Under the pieces are notes generated by a model that ran no database searches, was not told where the DNA came from, and saw only the letters and a list, made by a program, of their open reading frames with translations. A DNA stretch of 64,000 bases, taken from NCBI GenBank assembly GCA_025267735.1, contig CM046299.1, forward strand, positions 28,559,327 to 28,623,326, in the 5' to 3' direction. Source of the stretch: Mactra quadrangularis (Eukaryota; Mollusca; Bivalvia; Venerida; Mactridae). The position numbers and the translations under genes are program-made. Shown in pieces: positions 25,101 to 35,215 of this stretch; the stretch's first letter is position 1; each line of letters begins with the position of its first letter.

Positions 25101-27526
25101 ATATTATTAGTTCCTCATGAGAGTGAAAGCGAGTAATGGTAAAAACAACTGTCAAAGAAGCTGGTTAAATTGGCTGGCTGTAGGGAATAACCAAATAAAA
25201 TACTGAAACATAACCAAATATTAATGCTATCATAAAGTGACTAAATCTTGAATTATGTAACTTTGTTTTATTATTAGATATTGTTTTTCGGCGCAGCTGT
25301 CTTTGCCAAGTTTTTACCTATATTTCAACCAATACAATTTGCTCTACTATACCTGTTTGTCCAATGAAATACTCCTCTGGTATAGAGAAATGGATAAAAA
25401 ATATGGTACTATTGGTTATTTGTGATAAACAGGTGCATACCACAGACAGAAGTTGCTTACTTTTTACTCTGCACATTATGGGTGACTCACTATGCTAATT
25501 GATTATACATTTGTTGTTATACGCTTCTAGTCATATGACTGAACAGCGAATATGACTATACTTCAAAATTAACCCTGCATAGCGCCAAATATCTTTTTAA
25601 AGATATTAATTGTTTTAATTTGGTCTTTAACTGTTGTATTTTTCTGTACTTTGTTTTAGTATGTTGTTGTATTATTATTATCTTTGATCAATGTATTTCA
25701 ATATTTACTCAGGTACTATCTATATGGGAAGGGACAACCAACATATTATCTCTGGATGTATTACGAGCTATAGAGAAATCTCAAGGACAAGTATTGTTTT
25801 CTCTACATAAAGATATAGAGAACAGATTAAAACCAGTCAGTAATCCTAGATTAGCATCCTCAGTGTCTAAGGTTATCAATGGATATAAAGATACACTAAA
25901 ATTTATTACTGACACTGCCGGCAGACAAGATGTATTACAAGTAGCAGCCAGAGATATTGCTTACAGTTTATGTAGAATTTACACAGGTATGTTTTAATAT
26001 ATTTTTTATGGGTGGAGGAGGTAATGCTGAGTGGTTACAACATTATACTGGTAATCTTTGAATAGCCAGTATTGACTCTATCAATAAAACCAAATCTGGT
26101 GTTTTCCAAAGCTAGAAATTTTACCCATTTGTTACAAACTGAAGGACTAAAATATTGAATTGCAATTAAATTAATGTTATAGTTTGTATTTAACCCGGGT
26201 CGATAGCGCAGATGGTAGCGCGCCGGGATTTGGATACTCATGCCCGAGGGGGTGCGGGTTCAAATCCCACCCGGGGAGGTTATACCCTTCCATGAAAATT
26301 TGACAATAATGTCGATTTTCCTCCATTGATTAGATAATATGGAGAAGTTTCCAGCCTTGTGGAAGCGTAGGTGAGTACTGGTTATAGACAATGGTCCAGG
26401 AAAGCTAGGTTAGGTGCGCTGGACGCCGTGAAATGACCTAAATTGTGTTGATACGGCGTTAACTCAAATAAATAAATAAAAAGAATATATTTGTATTTTT
26501 GGAAAATGCTACTTTTACTTTATTCAAAGACTTCAGCACAGAACAGTGCTTTTGGTCATAGAAGTTAAAGTAAAGTAAATGAAAAAAGCTATGGAAGTTT
26601 TCTCTTTATGATATTTGGTTTCTGAACATATATTTACCAATATTTCTTATTACAGTGGAAGTTCCAAGGTTCCAAAGCAGTTCACTTGAATTTCTCAGAT
26701 GGGTTGAACATTTTACCTGTCATAAATTTGTTTCCTTTATTGATCTAGATAAAATGCTGTAGAAAACTTATAAAATAGCTTTTAAACTTTTCTTGTACAT
26801 GTATACTTAATTTAATATAATTATGTTTGCAGGTGCTTTATTAATTGATCATGCTGCAAGTAATGTTGGGTCATCATTAGATGTATATACGGCTAACAGG
26901 TAAGACCTTTTTTGGATGTTTCTCTATTAGGGTAGTGGATCAAGTTAACTGTCAGTAGTTTTAGCAGTTTGCATAGTTCTTATGAGCAATTCCAAACCAA
27001 ACAGATTCAAAATACTGCAATAGCAATAACCTTTTCACCCTTGTTACTGATAAGCTGGACCTACCATGTCTGTTGTTTTTTGTATACTACCTTGTCTGTA
27101 ACTGCACAAATTGTTACAAACACATCTTGATTTAGCTCATTTATGTTTATCTTGCATGTACTATTAAGGTATGCTTGTGAAATTTTCAAACTCTCTCTAT
27201 TGTGAATTTCATTCTAAATAAGGATTACAGATGTTATGTTCAAGTACTAGTTGCCTGTTGGTTCTTTCCCATGCAAATAATCAGGCCCAGTTCTCTCTCC
27301 TGGCGAGAAATAACTGAATGAAGGGAAAAATGGCCTGTTACAATGCTATGTGATGGAATGCTATGCTACATGTACTAACTAGTATATTTATCACTATTTC
27401 AGATGGTGTGAGAAAGAACTGTCACTTGTATCAACAAATAATTCACATAGACATTATGATAGTGAAACTAGTCAGTTAGATTTTGATTTAGTATTTAGTT
27501 CATATCATGATAAGTCTAGATTATGA
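13185..27526 (+). CDS. ACDH-11/AidB-type acyl-CoA dehydrogenase, fourteen coding exons, complete
   Basis: Exons: 13185-13448, 14479-14593, 15433-15550, 16429-16528, 17184-17307, 18053-18195, 20089-20238, 21545-21639, 22080-22179, 23702-23842, 24732-24824, 25713-25986, 26833-26899, 27403-27526. All borders are AG/GT with matching phases; the total is 1908 nt (635 aa plus TGA). It is a flavoprotein oxidising acyl-CoA at the alpha-beta bond (family knowledge). Visible signatures are '[10 protein letters not shown]' (about residues 231-240), the flavin/substrate segment typical of AidB, and '[15 protein letters not shown]', whose Glu (about residue 487) is the usual catalytic base position. The N-terminus is basic and hydrophobic, possibly an import signal. 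AidB-like members such as C. elegans ACDH-11 have a similar length; a true substrate cannot be read from sequence. Exons 6 and 8 have duplicated splice-site regions (see findings). Only the first donor of exon 6 and the second acceptor of exon 8 keep the frame. Confidence 0.94.
13625..13785 (-). mobile_element. SINE fragment (family A), inverted
   Basis: In minus-strand sense it reads '..gatcaagaggtccgggttagatcc' followed by 'aggggcactactaatttcct' and 'tacacttgagtg'-type body sequence, matching the family A body at 5590-5700. It is in intron 1 of the dehydrogenase. A tRNA-like head in plus orientation starts immediately to its right. Confidence 0.6.
13786..14130 (+). mobile_element. Two decayed tRNA-like SINE heads
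   Basis: 'ggagcagtggtccagtggtg' followed by 'gtaggttcaatgaacc' (13790-13850) resembles A and B boxes. A second pair, 'gacgtggtagagtgtctgct' and 'gtgggtttgatcccagg', occurs at 14058-14113. Neither folds into a proper tRNA acceptor stem by eye. The intervening 200 bp has an open frame, but it has no recognisable protein. Confidence 0.45.
14940..15110 (+). mobile_element. SINE fragment (family A)
   Basis: 'agggatctagaggtcaaatt', 'accccaccaggggtactgta' and 'caagaaattacctgcagtta', then 'caggtgtaaatgtgtact', match the body of the 5536 copy. It lies in intron 2 of the dehydrogenase. The open frame across it is fortuitous. Confidence 0.6.
15312..15405 (+). mobile_element. Fragment of the 'ggcctcctag' hAT-like MITE
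   Basis: 'catgcctcctagtgaaacat' followed by 'tttaaaaactt' and 'accagaaaaccttta' matches the left end of the complete element at 45822-46297. The right end is absent, so this is a truncated or eroded copy in intron 2. Confidence 0.55.
16600..16725 (+). mobile_element. Eroded SINE fragment (family A)
   Basis: 'caggacccagcttttgaatc' (remnant of the B-box zone) is followed by '..ttgcttctttccacccaag', 'tgtaaaagggatctgtttgg' and 'gtcac', which parallels the body and tail of the 5536 copy. Divergence is high. Confidence 0.4.
17598..17886 (+). mobile_element. tRNA-derived SINE (family B), plus copy
   Basis: The head 'tggctagctcaattggtagc' (A box) and 'gttggttcgattccctggc' (B box) are followed by a body with 'gagcttggtcatgaaat', 'cattctccctcctacg', 'gatttagcctttccaggaac' and an end near 'gctacggctttta'. 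The inverted copy at 23279-23566 shows the same order, which confirms a roughly 290-bp family. It lies in intron 5 of the dehydrogenase. Confidence 0.85.
18091..18719 (+). repeat. Six-copy 104-bp tandem duplication of an exon end plus splice donor
   Basis: Copies start at 18091, 18195, 18299, 18403, 18507 and 18611 (period exactly 104 bp; the last copy has a 5-bp insertion 'tctag'). Each copy repeats coding sequence of exon 6 of the acyl-CoA dehydrogenase, and copies differ by only a few substitutions (ggcaat/ggtaat). Five junctions read 'tacag|gtacat' and the last reads 'tacag|gttagt', which is probably the ancestral donor. Copies 2-6 are now intronic if the first donor is used. Confidence 0.97.
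19247..19610. mobile_element. MITE with ~80-bp terminal inverted repeats
   Basis: The left end 'agggactttagtcagttatt' and right end '...ataactgactaaagtccct' are inverted copies. The homology continues inward ('ggtcctattagttggatta' against 'ggattccaattgtaaggacc', 'ctcggattttac' against 'ataaaatccgag'). There is no ORF. It lies in intron 6 of the dehydrogenase. Confidence 0.8.
20328..20512. mobile_element. 185-bp pogo/Tc1-mariner-like MITE, copy 1
   Basis: The perfect-looking inverted ends 'cagtaaaactcggatataac' and 'gttatatccgagttttactg' are flanked by TA at 20326-20327 and 20513-20514, the TA target duplication of the Tc1/mariner/pogo group. The centre has further inverted 'tcggttataacata' motifs. 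It lies in intron 7 of the dehydrogenase. Confidence 0.9.
21449..21585 (+). repeat. Duplicated 3' splice site and first part of exon 8
   Basis: A 62-bp unit occurs at 21449-21510 and 21524-21585 (period 75 bp). It contains 'ttatattctaactatat', the acceptor AG and the first 41 bases of exon 8 ('gtatcagatgaaggacgtgg...'). The copies differ at one base, tattag against tatcag. Only the second acceptor leads into a complete exon; the first would reach a stop codon within 22 codons. Confidence 0.95.
22565..22749. mobile_element. 185-bp pogo/Tc1-mariner-like MITE, copy 2
   Basis: It has the same ends and length as the copy at 20328 ('cagtaaaactcggatataac' / 'gttatatccgagtttaactg'), flanked by TA at 22563-22564 and 22750-22751. 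The two copies, in introns 7 and 9 of the same gene, look highly similar, which suggests recent activity. Confidence 0.9.
22954..22980. repeat. (CTGTT)n microsatellite
   Basis: Five tandem copies of 'ctgtt' are present, followed 10 bp later by a run of nine C residues. It is intronic. Confidence 0.9.
23279..23566 (-). mobile_element. tRNA-derived SINE (family B), minus copy
   Basis: In minus-strand sense it reads the A box 'tggctagctcaactggtagc', the B box 'gtgggttcaattcctggg', 'gagcttggtcatgaaatt', 'gatttagcctttccaggaac' and an end at 'gctacggctttaaa'. It matches the plus copy at 17598. It lies in intron 9 of the dehydrogenase. Confidence 0.85.
26192..26482 (+). mobile_element. tRNA-derived SINE (family C) with AAATAAATAAA tail
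   Basis: The head has 'gatagcgcagatggtagcgc' (A box) and 'gtgcgggttcaaatcccacc' (B box). The body runs through 'gtgaaatgacctaaattgtg' to 'atacggcgttaactcaaata' and ends in a short-period 'aataaataaa' tail. The acceptor-stem halves do not pair well, so a functional tRNA is unlikely. It lies in intron 12 of the dehydrogenase. Confidence 0.8.
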
Positions 27527-27904
27527 AGACTCATTTAGATATTCTGCTGTGTATATATGAAACATTCTTATATATTTAGAAATACCGAAACAGCTTCTCT
27601 TGAAAATTCCTGTATGGCTTCAGGGATATCATTGGAAGTCAAATGCCAAGTATCATAACTTTAGAGTACCTTCACTTTAGCATGAATTTTTGTCTGCATT
27701 ATTTCCCCTTTAATACTGTGATATAGATGTACTATGTGTCTTCTCTCCAGGGTTAAAAAAGTTTCAAATGAGGTTTTCATAAAAGGTAAAAGGTAACTAC
27801 TTATGATTATAGGAATGATGTATGCATTTCTTGGAACATTAAGCTGTTCTATCATTAGGAAGATGAAACAATAATAAACTGAAATGAAAATAAAAAGTAC
27901 AAGC
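27527..27904 (+). other. Probable 3' UTR of the acyl-CoA dehydrogenase
   Basis: This is AT-rich sequence after the TGA stop, with 'aataaa' at 27873-27878 and a second A-rich stretch just after it, a plausible polyadenylation signal about 350 nt past the stop. The remains of a gypsy element begin immediately afterwards. Confidence 0.55.
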
Positions 27905-28515
27905 ATTCAGATAGTTCTAGTAGATGGTAACCTTTGTTTAAGTTTAATTTAGAAAAGAACTTGGCTCCATTTAAATCAATCACCATGTCATCAACTATCA
28001 GAATAATGTTTCTGGTACGTTCAATTGTTTGATTTAGTTGTCTTATGTCCACACAAATTCTAATCTTATTATGTTTGTTTTTGGGTTTGGGCGTAGCCAC
28101 ATTAGGTGAAACCCAGTCTGACGGTCTATCGACCTTTTCAATGATGTCTAATTCCTCAAGTCTCTTGAGTTCCATTTGTATCTGTTTTCTGAGATGAAAT
28201 GGTATCTTTCAGTGTGGTTGTTACAAGTTGTACATTAGTATCTATGTGTAAGTCTACTTGTGTATTCTTTAATTTGCCTATACCCGTGAACACTGATTTG
28301 TATGTCTTGCAAAGGTCACTAGCTTTACTAGAAAGTAGACTGTTTATTTCAGGAATTTATTGTAAATCCACTGAAGTACAATATGATATCAGATTTCCAC
28401 TACTACCTTGAGATACCAACACAGGTGCTGTTGTTATGTGGTCATCAGTTTCTATAGTAGTTTGAAATTTTTCTTTCAGTTATACTGTACTTGCACCATA
28501 TGCATACAGTTTTGT
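27905..28515 (-). pseudogene. Reverse transcriptase fragment of gypsy element 1
   Basis: It includes the pre-RT segment that faces 28200-28500 ('TTAPVLVSQG', 'CKTYKSVFTGIG' with frame breaks) and RT motifs 1-2 ('MELKRLEELDIIEKVDRPSD', then 'ICVDIRQLNQ' and 'FSKLNLNKGYH'). The YxDD box has been lost. The longest intact frame spans 27855-28175. Confidence 0.85.
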
Positions 28516-28519
28516 TTTT

Positions 28520-30915
28520 TTCGGCGTAGCTGTCTAAGCTGGATTTTGACCTACATTTCTGTATAATGACGTCTGTCTGGGGATTTCGGAAATCCGCCGT
28601 TCTATTGAATGATTTTATAAGCACTGAAAATGACGTACGGGGGAAACAGAGAAAATCCCCTCTTCGATTGGATGGCCCTGACACGCGCGAAAAAATAAAG
28701 GCCACACTATTGTAATGCAGTGTTTTACGAAATTTTGCTTCGTTCGTAGATTATTCTTTTTGGGTAGACTTCTATTGCTTTCCAAAGTGTTTTTTTATAT
28801 TGTAACAATAAAAAGTTACGTGTCAAACACAATATTTTATGGGCAAAATGAATTACGTCTCCAGATGTGAACCGGTTTCTAGTAAAAAGTCTGACATATT
28901 ACCCAATAATTATTAAGTTAGCCTCACTACGTCCAGTTTCCGGGGTTTACACATTGACAGTCACAGCTCCACATATATTTATTTATCCGCAGAGTTATTG
29001 ATACGTAACTTTTAAGGTTCTGGAACTGTAACTAACTTCGGTAAACTTCGACACTCGATACAATCCGGTTTTTCCCGATTACCTATTTTCGTCAAGTTTC
29101 GTAATTGCTATTTTTAGAAATTTTCACCACGTGACGTGGGTTTTTCCAGAAGTCATAGGGTAACGCATTTTCCGAAAATGGCGAAACCAGACGCTCTATA
29201 GCGTGATCGTAGTTAGTTATCGTAAAAATAATGGTTTATCGACATAAAAACAATGAAAAGCCGTAGTGGATCATAACTTTTGCGTTGATTCTGTTTGTAC
29301 AGGTGTAAAATACATTTTTTTTTCATCTTTTTTTGCGATGTAAATTGGGTATGACTGAAACACGAAATGGAGATTTTGAGGCGAAATGGACGAAATGGAG
29401 AATTTGGGGCAAAATGGGGTTTTGATTGTTTAATCTATTTTGTGTACTGAAAATGAACAAAGGTAAAACAAACTACACAAATATCGATAAACTGGAAAGA
29501 ATGTTTAACTTATATTGATTTATTGCCGAATTCCCACAAATAATCGTACCAAAGTCAGCATATAAAGACAAAATCGTTGCACATTTTCTGTTTTTAATAT
29601 CATCATATTCTAATTATAAAAAAAACCAATACAATAAACAGCATAATTTGAAAGCTAAGGCACATAATATGCCAACATTACTAACTCTAGTGTCCAACTG
29701 TTAGTGCAAAAAACGACAACAGCAGAAAACATAGCTGGTACAAGTTTAATCCCCAAATAGTCCCCTCAAGCTTGCCAAAAAGCAATGGAGAGAAGGTTTT
29801 TATATGATAATGCAGAGTTTAACATACATTTTCCATCTCAAATACCAATTTTAGATGATATATTTGTATAAAGTAGTATTATTTGTAACTGACCATTTTG
29901 ACGTTATTTTTCTCTATAAAATCTCTTGCAGTTTCAGTACAGAAATCTAATACAAATTCTTATAAAAACTTTTAGAAACGGTAAAATTTCTTAAATTTTT
30001 CATTATATGGGCAGTTAATACTGCAGAAAATTTTAACACTAGTTGCATGTGTCTAACTAACTTCTAACTTGAGATATTTGCTTTTAAAGATAGGGTAAAT
30101 TTTTTAACATTCTCAAAAACTCGGATTTTTGCTTGGGGGTACATGTATGCAAATCTCTGTATTTTTATATGTATTTGTCCAAAGTGTAACCTGGTTGCTC
30201 TGATTTGTCATTACATGACTGTATAACAAGAAAATGGATTAAAACTTGGAAATAAAACAGCAGAATTTGAAAAAAAAGTTCTTTCACTTTTTGTCCCAGC
30301 ACAATTTACGGTCCTTCTGAAAATGAAGGGTCACGTTATAAAAATGCACATAACTTAAGTTACAAACGGTAAATTTCTTTAAAATTTCAGCATTCAATGT
30401 CTTTAATAGTATAGATTCAAGAAACAATATCAGTATAAGAATTGTGGAAGGTCACCATTACAGTTCCAGAACCTTAAGAATAAATTCATAATTTTTGTTT
30501 TGTAGCATTAATGAATAGGTTTTCACAATGCAATTCTCAAAAATCTTCTTGTCTGAAACTACAAGGCCTAGAGCTTTCATACTTGGTATATAACATCATC
30601 TAGAGGTCCTCCATCACAGTTGTTCAAATTATGCCCCTGGGTCAAAATTGACCCCACCCCATGAATCACAATATTACATTGAATTATATAAGGAAAAGTT
30701 CAAACAACATCTTCTCTTGAACCGCTTATGATAATTTGCCCAAACTCAACAGGAAAGGTCCCTACCAAAATTGTTCAAATAGGTCTGATTGGTTGGATAA
30801 GTAGGTCACTGGGTCAAAAAATAGGTTTTAACATTAGTGGTCCTCTGTAAATGGCTCTTCTGTGACCTTTGACCTTTTCCTCAGGTGAGCACCCAGGACC
30901 CTTTGGGCTCTCTTG
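28520..30915. mobile_element. ~2.4-kb insertion nested in gypsy element 1
   Basis: Gypsy coding sequence stops near 28515 and resumes near 30920. Between them is unrelated sequence with no ORF. The right end reads 'caggtgagcacccaggaccc' then 'tttgggctctcttg', an end often seen in molluscan interspersed repeats (recollection). 'ttgttttt' occurs at both junctions and may be a target duplication, but the sequence is too simple to be sure. Content of the centre: AT-rich, with homopurine 'gaaatggacgaaatggag' near 29385; nothing else is recognised. Confidence 0.55.
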
Positions 30916-30929
30916 TTTTTAAATCGACG

Positions 30930-32096
30930 CCGTTTGTCTTTTTTAAAGACATTTCTTGTTAGAGCTTAATTGTGGTTTACATTTTAGTTTGTTGTATGTT
31001 GCTTCATCTATAATGTTTACAGAGGAGCTTGTGTCAACGAGTACCTTTAATTTGTGTCCATTTTTTTTACATTGACTTTTGGTCTCGATGATACTACATT
31101 GACGTTCATATTTATTCACTGCAAACCAAATGTTTCACGCAAATCACTATCACTGTCCTGATTCAAATTTCTCTCTCTGTTATGATTTTCCTCAAGTGCA
31201 TGGCTTTGGCTTCTTTGTTTATGTTTTGACCTACATACACGTTCAAAGTGGTTTTTCTTATTACAGAATAGGCATGATTTACCTTCTGCAGGACATTTCA
31301 ATCCATCTTTGTGGGGATAATTAATTCCACAATTTCTACTTTTTCGATTTAATTTGAAGTTCTGAGATCTTCTTTGTTTTTGTTTCCATGGTTTGTTTAA
31401 TCTGTTCACTTTATTGTGCGAGATATTTTCGACTTTTCTAGCGTGTTTTTCAGAAAGTTCAATGCTTCTTGCTTAAGCAATGATATCGTCTAAGGATATG
31501 TCTTGCCTTAGAGCTTTTCTACTGAGACGTGATGAAGTGCACCCTTGCACAATCTGCGATTAAATCTCTTTTGAAATGTTGGAGAACTCACAGTTCTAAC
31601 CAAGCTTTCTGAGTCGTGTATGAAACGTATCGATTGTTTCTGAGACCTCTTGTTTGGCTTGCTGGAACTTGAATATCTCATACTCTGAAGTATTCCGTAA
31701 GTCTTTGCTTAGCTGTTATGTAATCATCTCCAGTGTTATCTAGAGTATCAGATATATCGTTCACATCATCTCCAGCAGAGTGCAACAATAAAGCACGCTG
31801 TCTCTTAACTTTCTTTACGTCAAGTCCTATAACAAATTGTCTAAACGACTACACCATTTTCTCCAACGAGTGTCAGCAGCTGGCTCTGTGACTGTCAAAG
31901 CTGATGCTATTATAAATTATGAAAAATCAGTCTCATTAATTAATCACATGAAATAACGACAGAAAAAGTTAGAAGTCTAGGTTTAAAAAGCATACTGTAA
32001 TTCCACATTTATTATAGTCTATTTGAATAAAAATCCTTAAATCACTAATGTTTATTTTTTTAATCTCAGTGTTTTCTTTTTAACCCTCGTCGCCAA
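30930..32096 (-). pseudogene. gag-protease remnant of gypsy element 1
   Basis: The best preserved part (31116-31409) is a basic segment, 'WKQKQRRSQNFKLNRKSR', followed by Cys-His knuckles, then the aspartic protease motif near 31030. Upstream gag sequence (31440-31900) shows gag-like phrases only across several frame breaks. Confidence 0.75.
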
Positions 32097-32097
32097 A

Positions 32098-32330
32098 TGT
32101 TCTGTTGTGTAACTGGTAATTAATTGGAAAATTAATTGAAAAGACATGAATAACATATAAGAATGATAGAACTTTATTGATGTTAAGTATAAGCGATGGT
32201 TTAATTCTGATTACTATATTGATACTTAGTACTACTAAAATGCTATCTGAGACGCTGGTATGCTCATATATAAATAGGCGCGGCTATCATGAAATTGTAA
32301 TATTGATATACTGGATGGAACTGTGGTTCC
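32098..32330 (-). repeat. Probable 5' LTR (partial definition) of gypsy element 1
   Basis: The internal edge is set by 'tgttctgttgtgtaac' at 32098 directly next to the primer-site-like sequence. On the minus strand a TATA-like 'ctatttatatatg' lies at about 32260-32275, in a position typical of an LTR promoter. The outer edge is not defined, so the end coordinate is approximate. Confidence 0.4.
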
Positions 32331-32539
32331 AATATTTTATGATCATTACCCGTTTTGTCTTCACTGTCACTTACTGTAGACAACGGAAGTTTGTCTTTCA
32401 CAGATTTGCTGCAATGTAATGACTGATAGTATGATTCATATTCATTTGGAAACGTTCTAGAAGCAACAAGTGACAACAGATCTGCCTTTTGCAGCAGAGA
32501 TAAGGAGCTTTTCTTTTAAAGCTTTTTTGGTGCCTTAAG

Positions 32540-33860
32540 TGTTTTGTCTTTGGATCTGCACTGTCTCTTCCTTGAACTCATTTGGCTCAAATTCTTAGTT
32601 TACAAATATACTTTGTACACCGTCTCTGCGAGCTTGTATCCATTTATTATTCAGCCACTAAACACATTCCTCATTGACGTCTGTTTACATGGAGCTGATG
32701 TTCTGGTCTTAGTACCACTCGTAGTCCATTACATCAGTGTATTTTATTGGAACAACAAGGTCGGCTGTTTGCGTCGTGCTAACGTTATAATCGTTCCCAC
32801 TGTAATGGAACCTGCACTTATGTAAGTTTTATTGCATGCTCAATAGGTGCGTGGAATCACCTTTCATCTCTGAATGACTGCATTTAAGCAACTTTCGGTT
32901 TATAATTTTGAGGCAGGAAGTTTCTTGTAGACAGTGAACTAGGCAGCTTGCCACAAATTGATTGCGATTTTGTCCCCACATATATCACTGAATTACGTTA
33001 TTTCTTCTATACCAAAGGTCTTACTTGCGACTGAATTCACATATACGAAGATTCATATTGGTGGTCAATTTCCTCAGAAAATGAGTTTTCTGGAATGGGT
33101 GATAATATTTTGTTTTCCAACGGTTGAAGTCCCAAAACTTCTGCAAGTAGTTTTTACTGAGTAATATCAACAGAAAGATAGTGCTGTCTGTGACCTTCAG
33201 GTTAGTATCCCAAAAGCGAGAGATTGCAATCAAAATCGTTACTATTTGAAACCAAACAATGATAATTTTCTCCTAAAGAATCAAATAAGAAAATTGACAA
33301 TTAAACCCCCTGGCCATTGCAATCAAGTTGTCGCCGTATGTTTCTGAACGTAACATAAAGACAGTGTAATAATCAAAATCAACATCAATAAACTTGGCGT
33401 AATCGTCTCTATGCTTTTGTAAATGTTCAACTGCTATGCGATGCAATTGTTAACTAGTGCACATAATTCCAATACACTTTAATTGATCGACAACTGCATC
33501 AAATTGACAGGAACCAATACCTTTTGGGTCTAGTAGTATCCTGATGCTACCATTATTACAAAATATGTTACTTTAGGTAAGCAGTTACTGGCATTATCCA
33601 ACAATGAATCAATCTCTTGCGTTTGTGGCTCATGCGGTATGTAATAGTTTGCCCATTGTTGCTGCCGACATATAGATTTAACGAATTGGCAAGACGGTTT
33701 GTCTGCAACAATATGATATTTATTTCTGTGATTATGTCTTTTTTTCATTTTCTTAAAAGAAAATTTTCTTACGCAACCTTTGCTGTTTCTCATTATCTCT
33801 GGTGCGACTTGTGATAACGTCAACACCAACCCAAACAGTCTTAATAGGGCCACAAAATAG
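32540..33860 (-). pseudogene. Decayed gene with OTU-like cysteine protease motif
   Basis: The minus strand near 33523-33485 encodes 'GIGSCQFDAVVDQL', resembling the OTU motif D-G-x-C followed by F-x-A. After frame breaks come 'HRIA', 'DDYAKFIDVDFDYYTV' and 'SETYGDNLIAMA' (33450-33320), which parallels the OTU segment '..G-D-N..' that follows about 60 residues later. Upstream (33853-33530) is a 107-codon basic frame with 'FKKMKKRHNHRNKYHIVADK'. Several frameshifts and stops are present. OTU proteins are deubiquitinases; here only a relic is visible, and the assignment rests on motif resemblance. Confidence 0.4.
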
Positions 33861-34079
33861 TTTATAGCGAACTTTATATTTATTTAGATGTGTTCCTTTA
33901 CTCAAAACAATCCCATAAGAACACTTGGTTATTTAGGGACTTTTCTGTTTTAAAACGGGTATTGACAAGAATTTTATCCCCTTTGTATCCCTTTTATAGT
34001 TTATCCCCAGTAGCTCATTAATAGGTTTAGTTAATTTCCCTTGATTTTATGTTTTCTAAGAGTGGTGTATTTAGTTAAA

Positions 34080-34635
34080 AGAGCCAATCAAAGACATTCT
34101 TGGCATTATTGATGCGAGAGAAGCTCCAGAACGAAATGCTTTAAGTACGTCTTTGTTTTGCATTTTGCGCTGTGTGTCCAGTGCAAAGTTTATTTCACTG
34201 TCTCTATTTGAAGTGGTGTATATACTCTTCTTCATGTTTGATAATATATGCCTGACCTGAAATGCTCATGCAACAGTTTAGTTGTAAATGCTGCATATGA
34301 GCTTGCTCCATTCAAATATGAAAATTGTAAGCTGTACTTAACTGCAGCTAACAAAAGCTCATAGCCTACTGACCCACCAAGACGCTCGGCTAAAGCTGTT
34401 GCGCTTACTTCGCCACAGTGTTGCATGATGTCTGCGTGGAGAGGAAATGTTCCATTAGTTTTTTTCCTGATTCCATAAATTCTAAACATTTGTTCCAATT
34501 TGAATTGCCATCTGTTCCTGTAATTATTTCCGATTGAAGTATGGTTCTTTCATCATCTGATAGCGACTGTAAATATTTAATGTAGAAAGCAATATGCAGT
34601 GCCACAGCCAATTTTCTTATATTCTTTGTTGCCAT
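34080..34635 (-). pseudogene. Uncharacterised multicopy-type protein remnant ('FPLHADIM' motif)
   Basis: Two overlapping minus frames (34635-34405 and 34498-34232) join through a single frameshift near 34440. They give 'IAFYIKYLQSLSDDERTIL', 'TFPLHADIMQHCGEVSATAL', 'AERLGGSVGYELLLAAVKYS' and, downstream in another frame, 'INFALDTQRKM'. I associate this phrase set with large uncharacterised families in bivalve and cnidarian genomes (memory only). No catalytic domain is recognised. It lies directly downstream of the YqaJ-like remnant on the same strand. Confidence 0.5.
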
Positions 34636-34739
34636 ATGATATGTTCAGTTGAAATGAGTTGCTTTCATTCTTGAAATTCTTCATTTTAGAATATTATAAA
34701 AATCCCGCATCCTTTGAATTGAAATGTTTTTACATGTCG

Positions 34740-35215
34740 AAACAACAAAATCACACCATTTCCTACCACTCAATTCAAGTTGTCCTTGTACTTGATAGTA
34801 GTAGTTATGATGTTTCTTCAAAATCTGACTTCAATCATCATTTAGTAAACAGAAGAACTTGGGGTCTTCAGCACATTGCTCTGGAGTTTTCAATCTCCAA
34901 ACATCAGATGATGGACATTTTATTTCTAAGAGTCCATTGTGATGTTCACAATGAGTGCAATTAAAAGTCCATCAGGGCTAGCACCTAGATAAGGATACTC
35001 GGGTGTTATCATCAGACCACATTTCTTAACATTAATTTCAGAGTATGATTTTTCATGTCTTTTAAGTATCTTTTTCTAACCAAATTCTTGTGGTCTTGTC
35101 TATACTTAGTATGAAAACTTTCAAACGTTCTATAGTTCATGATATCTTTCAGAGTGGTATCAGGTTTTGTTGACGACTTCATCTTACATATTTTTCCAAA
35201 ATAGGATGCTGTCAA
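34740..35215 (-). pseudogene. YqaJ-like (viral-recombinase-type) exonuclease domain remnant
   Basis: In minus-strand order: 'LTASYFGKICKMKSSTKPDT' (35215-35150), 'YPYLGASPDGLL' (around 35000-34970), 'LEIKCP' (34931-34914) and 'YYYQVQGQL' (34800-34774). These are the ordered motifs of the YqaJ/lambda-exonuclease fold, where Asp of SPDG, Glu-x-Lys and the later Gln form the metal site and surroundings (family knowledge). Frameshifts separate the motifs, so it is a pseudogene. A second, truncated copy lies at 47066-47200. Confidence 0.7.

Larger units (their letters stand above)
27905..32097 (-). mobile_element. Decayed Ty3/gypsy LTR retrotransposon 1 (gag-PR-RT remnant)
   Basis: In element orientation (high to low coordinates): a primer-site-like 'tggcgacgag' just inside the LTR edge at 32097; gag relics with stops; a zinc knuckle 'CLFCNKKNHFERVC' (CCHC spacing, about 31230-31280); a protease motif 'VLVDTSSSVNIID' near 30990-31060 (canonical DTG/S changed to DTSS); then, after a roughly 2.4-kb insertion, reverse transcriptase with 'PSDWVSPNV', 'KIRICVDIRQLNQ' and 'FFSKLNLNKGYHLLEL'. 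It ends abruptly at about 27905. RNase H, integrase and the 3' LTR are missing. The PBS style and domain order suggest the Mag/SURL group (inference). Confidence 0.85.

Noticed and set aside
26195..26280. Functional tRNA gene
   Set aside because: Good B box, but poor acceptor-stem pairing and a SINE body with an AAATAAATAAA tail follows.
32177..32476. Plus- and minus-strand frames next to the gypsy 1 LTR
   Set aside because: They overlap the LTR promoter-like region, lack motifs and mutually overlap on opposite strands.
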